The translations under genes were made by a program, and so were the position numbers. Shown here piece by piece: positions 5,715-6,604 of a DNA stretch of 6,604 nucleotides. How positions within the stretch are numbered: the first letter of the stretch is position 1; each line of letters starts with the position of its first letter. The notes beneath the pieces are model-generated. The model saw only the letters and a list, made by a program, of their open reading frames with translations. It did not search any database and was not told the origin of the DNA. The stretch lies in the NCBI RefSeq assembly GCF_900016645.1, contig NZ_CDGJ01000057.1. One strand, given 5' to 3'. This stretch comes from Acididesulfobacillus acetoxydans (lineage in GTDB: Bacteria; Bacillota; Desulfitobacteriia; Desulfitobacteriales; Desulfitobacteriaceae).

Positions 5715-6604
5715 AGGTGATGAGCAATTTCTTCATGGTCATCTTTTTGTAAAGATCCTTTTCCAGCATGACCTTGTGGATATGTGCGGCAAGTATGAGT
5801 GCGATAAAACCAATGAAGATCTTGTTCTGCATAATACCGTCCTTATGTACCCTTAATCTTCCAAGGTCTAGACTATTTTTTAAGCGAAGGAAGCCCTTTT
5901 CCACAACATCTTTTTCCCGGTATATTCGGAGAGCTGCTTTAGCGTTGGCCACATCATTCGTTATGAGGATCATCCAACCGGCTGTCTCCAGCTCCTGTCT
6001 GATGGCCTCCTCTTTAATGCTGACGGTATAGCCTGAGGGAGATTTCTCCGAGTTGCGGATGAGAAGGTATTTGCTATATTCTTCTTCCTGCAGGTGAGCT
6101 GCAGGATGGGCCTCTGCCCGTTCTTTCAGAAGTGCGACATGCGCATAAAGGTTCTCGCGAAGCTTCATCGCCTTCATGGCGTTATAGTAAACATGCGTAT
6201 AAATCTTATGGTCTTTGTTCCACGCTCTAAGTTTGGTGACCCCGCGAACAGAATCTTCCCCTAAAACCATTGTGTTCTGAAGGCTGTCAATATCTTTGCG
6301 TTCGCTTTCCACCTGCTTTTTCGCAAAGCCGGAGGTGAAGGGAACCGAGATGACGAAGCGTAGTTTGGCCGCATCATTCAACATGGCGTTTACATTTTTG
6401 GTACTGAAGAAACCCTTGTCCATCACAATCAGGGTGGGTTTACCTTTCGATAAGGCATTCATTTTGGACAAGGTAGTTTTCAACGTTGAGACATCCTTGA
6501 GGCTGCCGCTGTACGCGGTCTGATAGATAGGAAGCCCTGATTTTTCCCCCATCAGCATGCAAAGGTTGATTTGGGGAAGCGCTTCCTTGTCCCGGTTGTA
6601 TCCC
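5709..6604 (-). pseudogene. IS1634/IS4-type transposase, central and C-terminal catalytic part, disrupted and partial
   Basis: About 300 codons are visible, entering from the right edge (GYNRDKEALPQINLCMLMGE). The N-terminus and first catalytic Asp are outside the window. The second Asp is in LIVMDKGFFSTKNV, and the catalytic Glu is in YREKDVVEKGFLRLK, which fits the Y-(2)-R/K-(3)-E-(6)-K signature of IS4-related transposases. The natural C-terminus is cut by the inserted element: the frame runs three codons into it and stops (SRFW, stop at 5698-5700). The missing 35 codons are intact at 3958-4064. The truncated product still keeps its catalytic Glu, so some activity cannot be excluded, but loss of the conserved tail makes function doubtful. 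IS1634 is my best family call; another IS4-related group is possible. Confidence 0.88.

Larger units (their letters stand above)
3958..6604 (-). mobile_element. IS1634/IS4-type insertion sequence, right part, interrupted by a second IS
   Basis: A minus-strand IS1634-type transposase gene occupies 5709-6604 and 3958-4064, with a complete foreign element between the two pieces. The true right terminus lies in 3820-3957 but cannot be fixed because the matching left terminus is outside the window. Only the transposase-supported extent is given. Confidence 0.75.

Overview
The window looks like an accessory, insertion-rich stretch of a Firmicutes chromosome, probably from a Clostridia / Peptococcaceae-type anaerobe. 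This is an inference from strong GGAGG-type ribosome binding sites, three TTG starts, a LarA-family nickel enzyme, a Rpn/PD-(D/E)XK gene with the EGLKEG-type tail common in Firmicutes, and the transposase families present. No rRNA, tRNA or CRISPR array was seen.

Layout from left to right. (1) Positions 1-~614 are the 5' end of an IS110-family element on the minus strand. The transposase N-terminus carries all four DEDD residues and starts at a TTG at 408-410. It is preceded by about 190 noncoding bases that have the position, size, internal pairing and upstream -10 box expected of an IS110 bridge RNA. (2) Positions 718-1349 (+) hold a probable type II toxin-antitoxin pair: a VapC-like PIN-domain protein, then an overlapping 49-residue basic partner, then a strong intrinsic terminator (1367-1403). 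Two inverted repeats lie before the toxin, and one covers its ribosome binding site. (3) Positions 1516-2790 (-) encode an intact LarA-type nickel-pincer 2-hydroxyacid racemase. All eight active-site residues lie at a constant offset of three from Lactobacillus plantarum LarA. No lar maturation genes are in view. (4) Positions 2915-3819 (-) hold a Rpn-family nuclease/putative transposase gene broken by a single-base frameshift near 3521-3528. (5) Positions 3958-6604 (-) are an IS1634/IS4-type transposase gene running off the right edge, split by a second complete insertion sequence.

The best-supported finding is this nested insertion. A 1644-bp element (4065-5708) has 18-bp imperfect terminal inverted repeats (15/18) and is flanked by a 6-bp duplication, TAGATA. 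Removing the element and one TAGATA copy restores the IS1634-type reading frame exactly, and its last 35 codons are found at 3958-4064 on the far side. The inserted element encodes a 459-residue DDE transposase. In its leader, a hairpin buries the Shine-Dalgarno sequence, which would be expected to limit translation from read-through transcripts.

The genes do not form one pathway. The larA gene is the only metabolic gene; a toxin-antitoxin pair, a decayed Rpn gene and three insertion sequences surround it. The most novel candidate is the predicted bridge RNA. I see no clearly undescribed multi-gene system.
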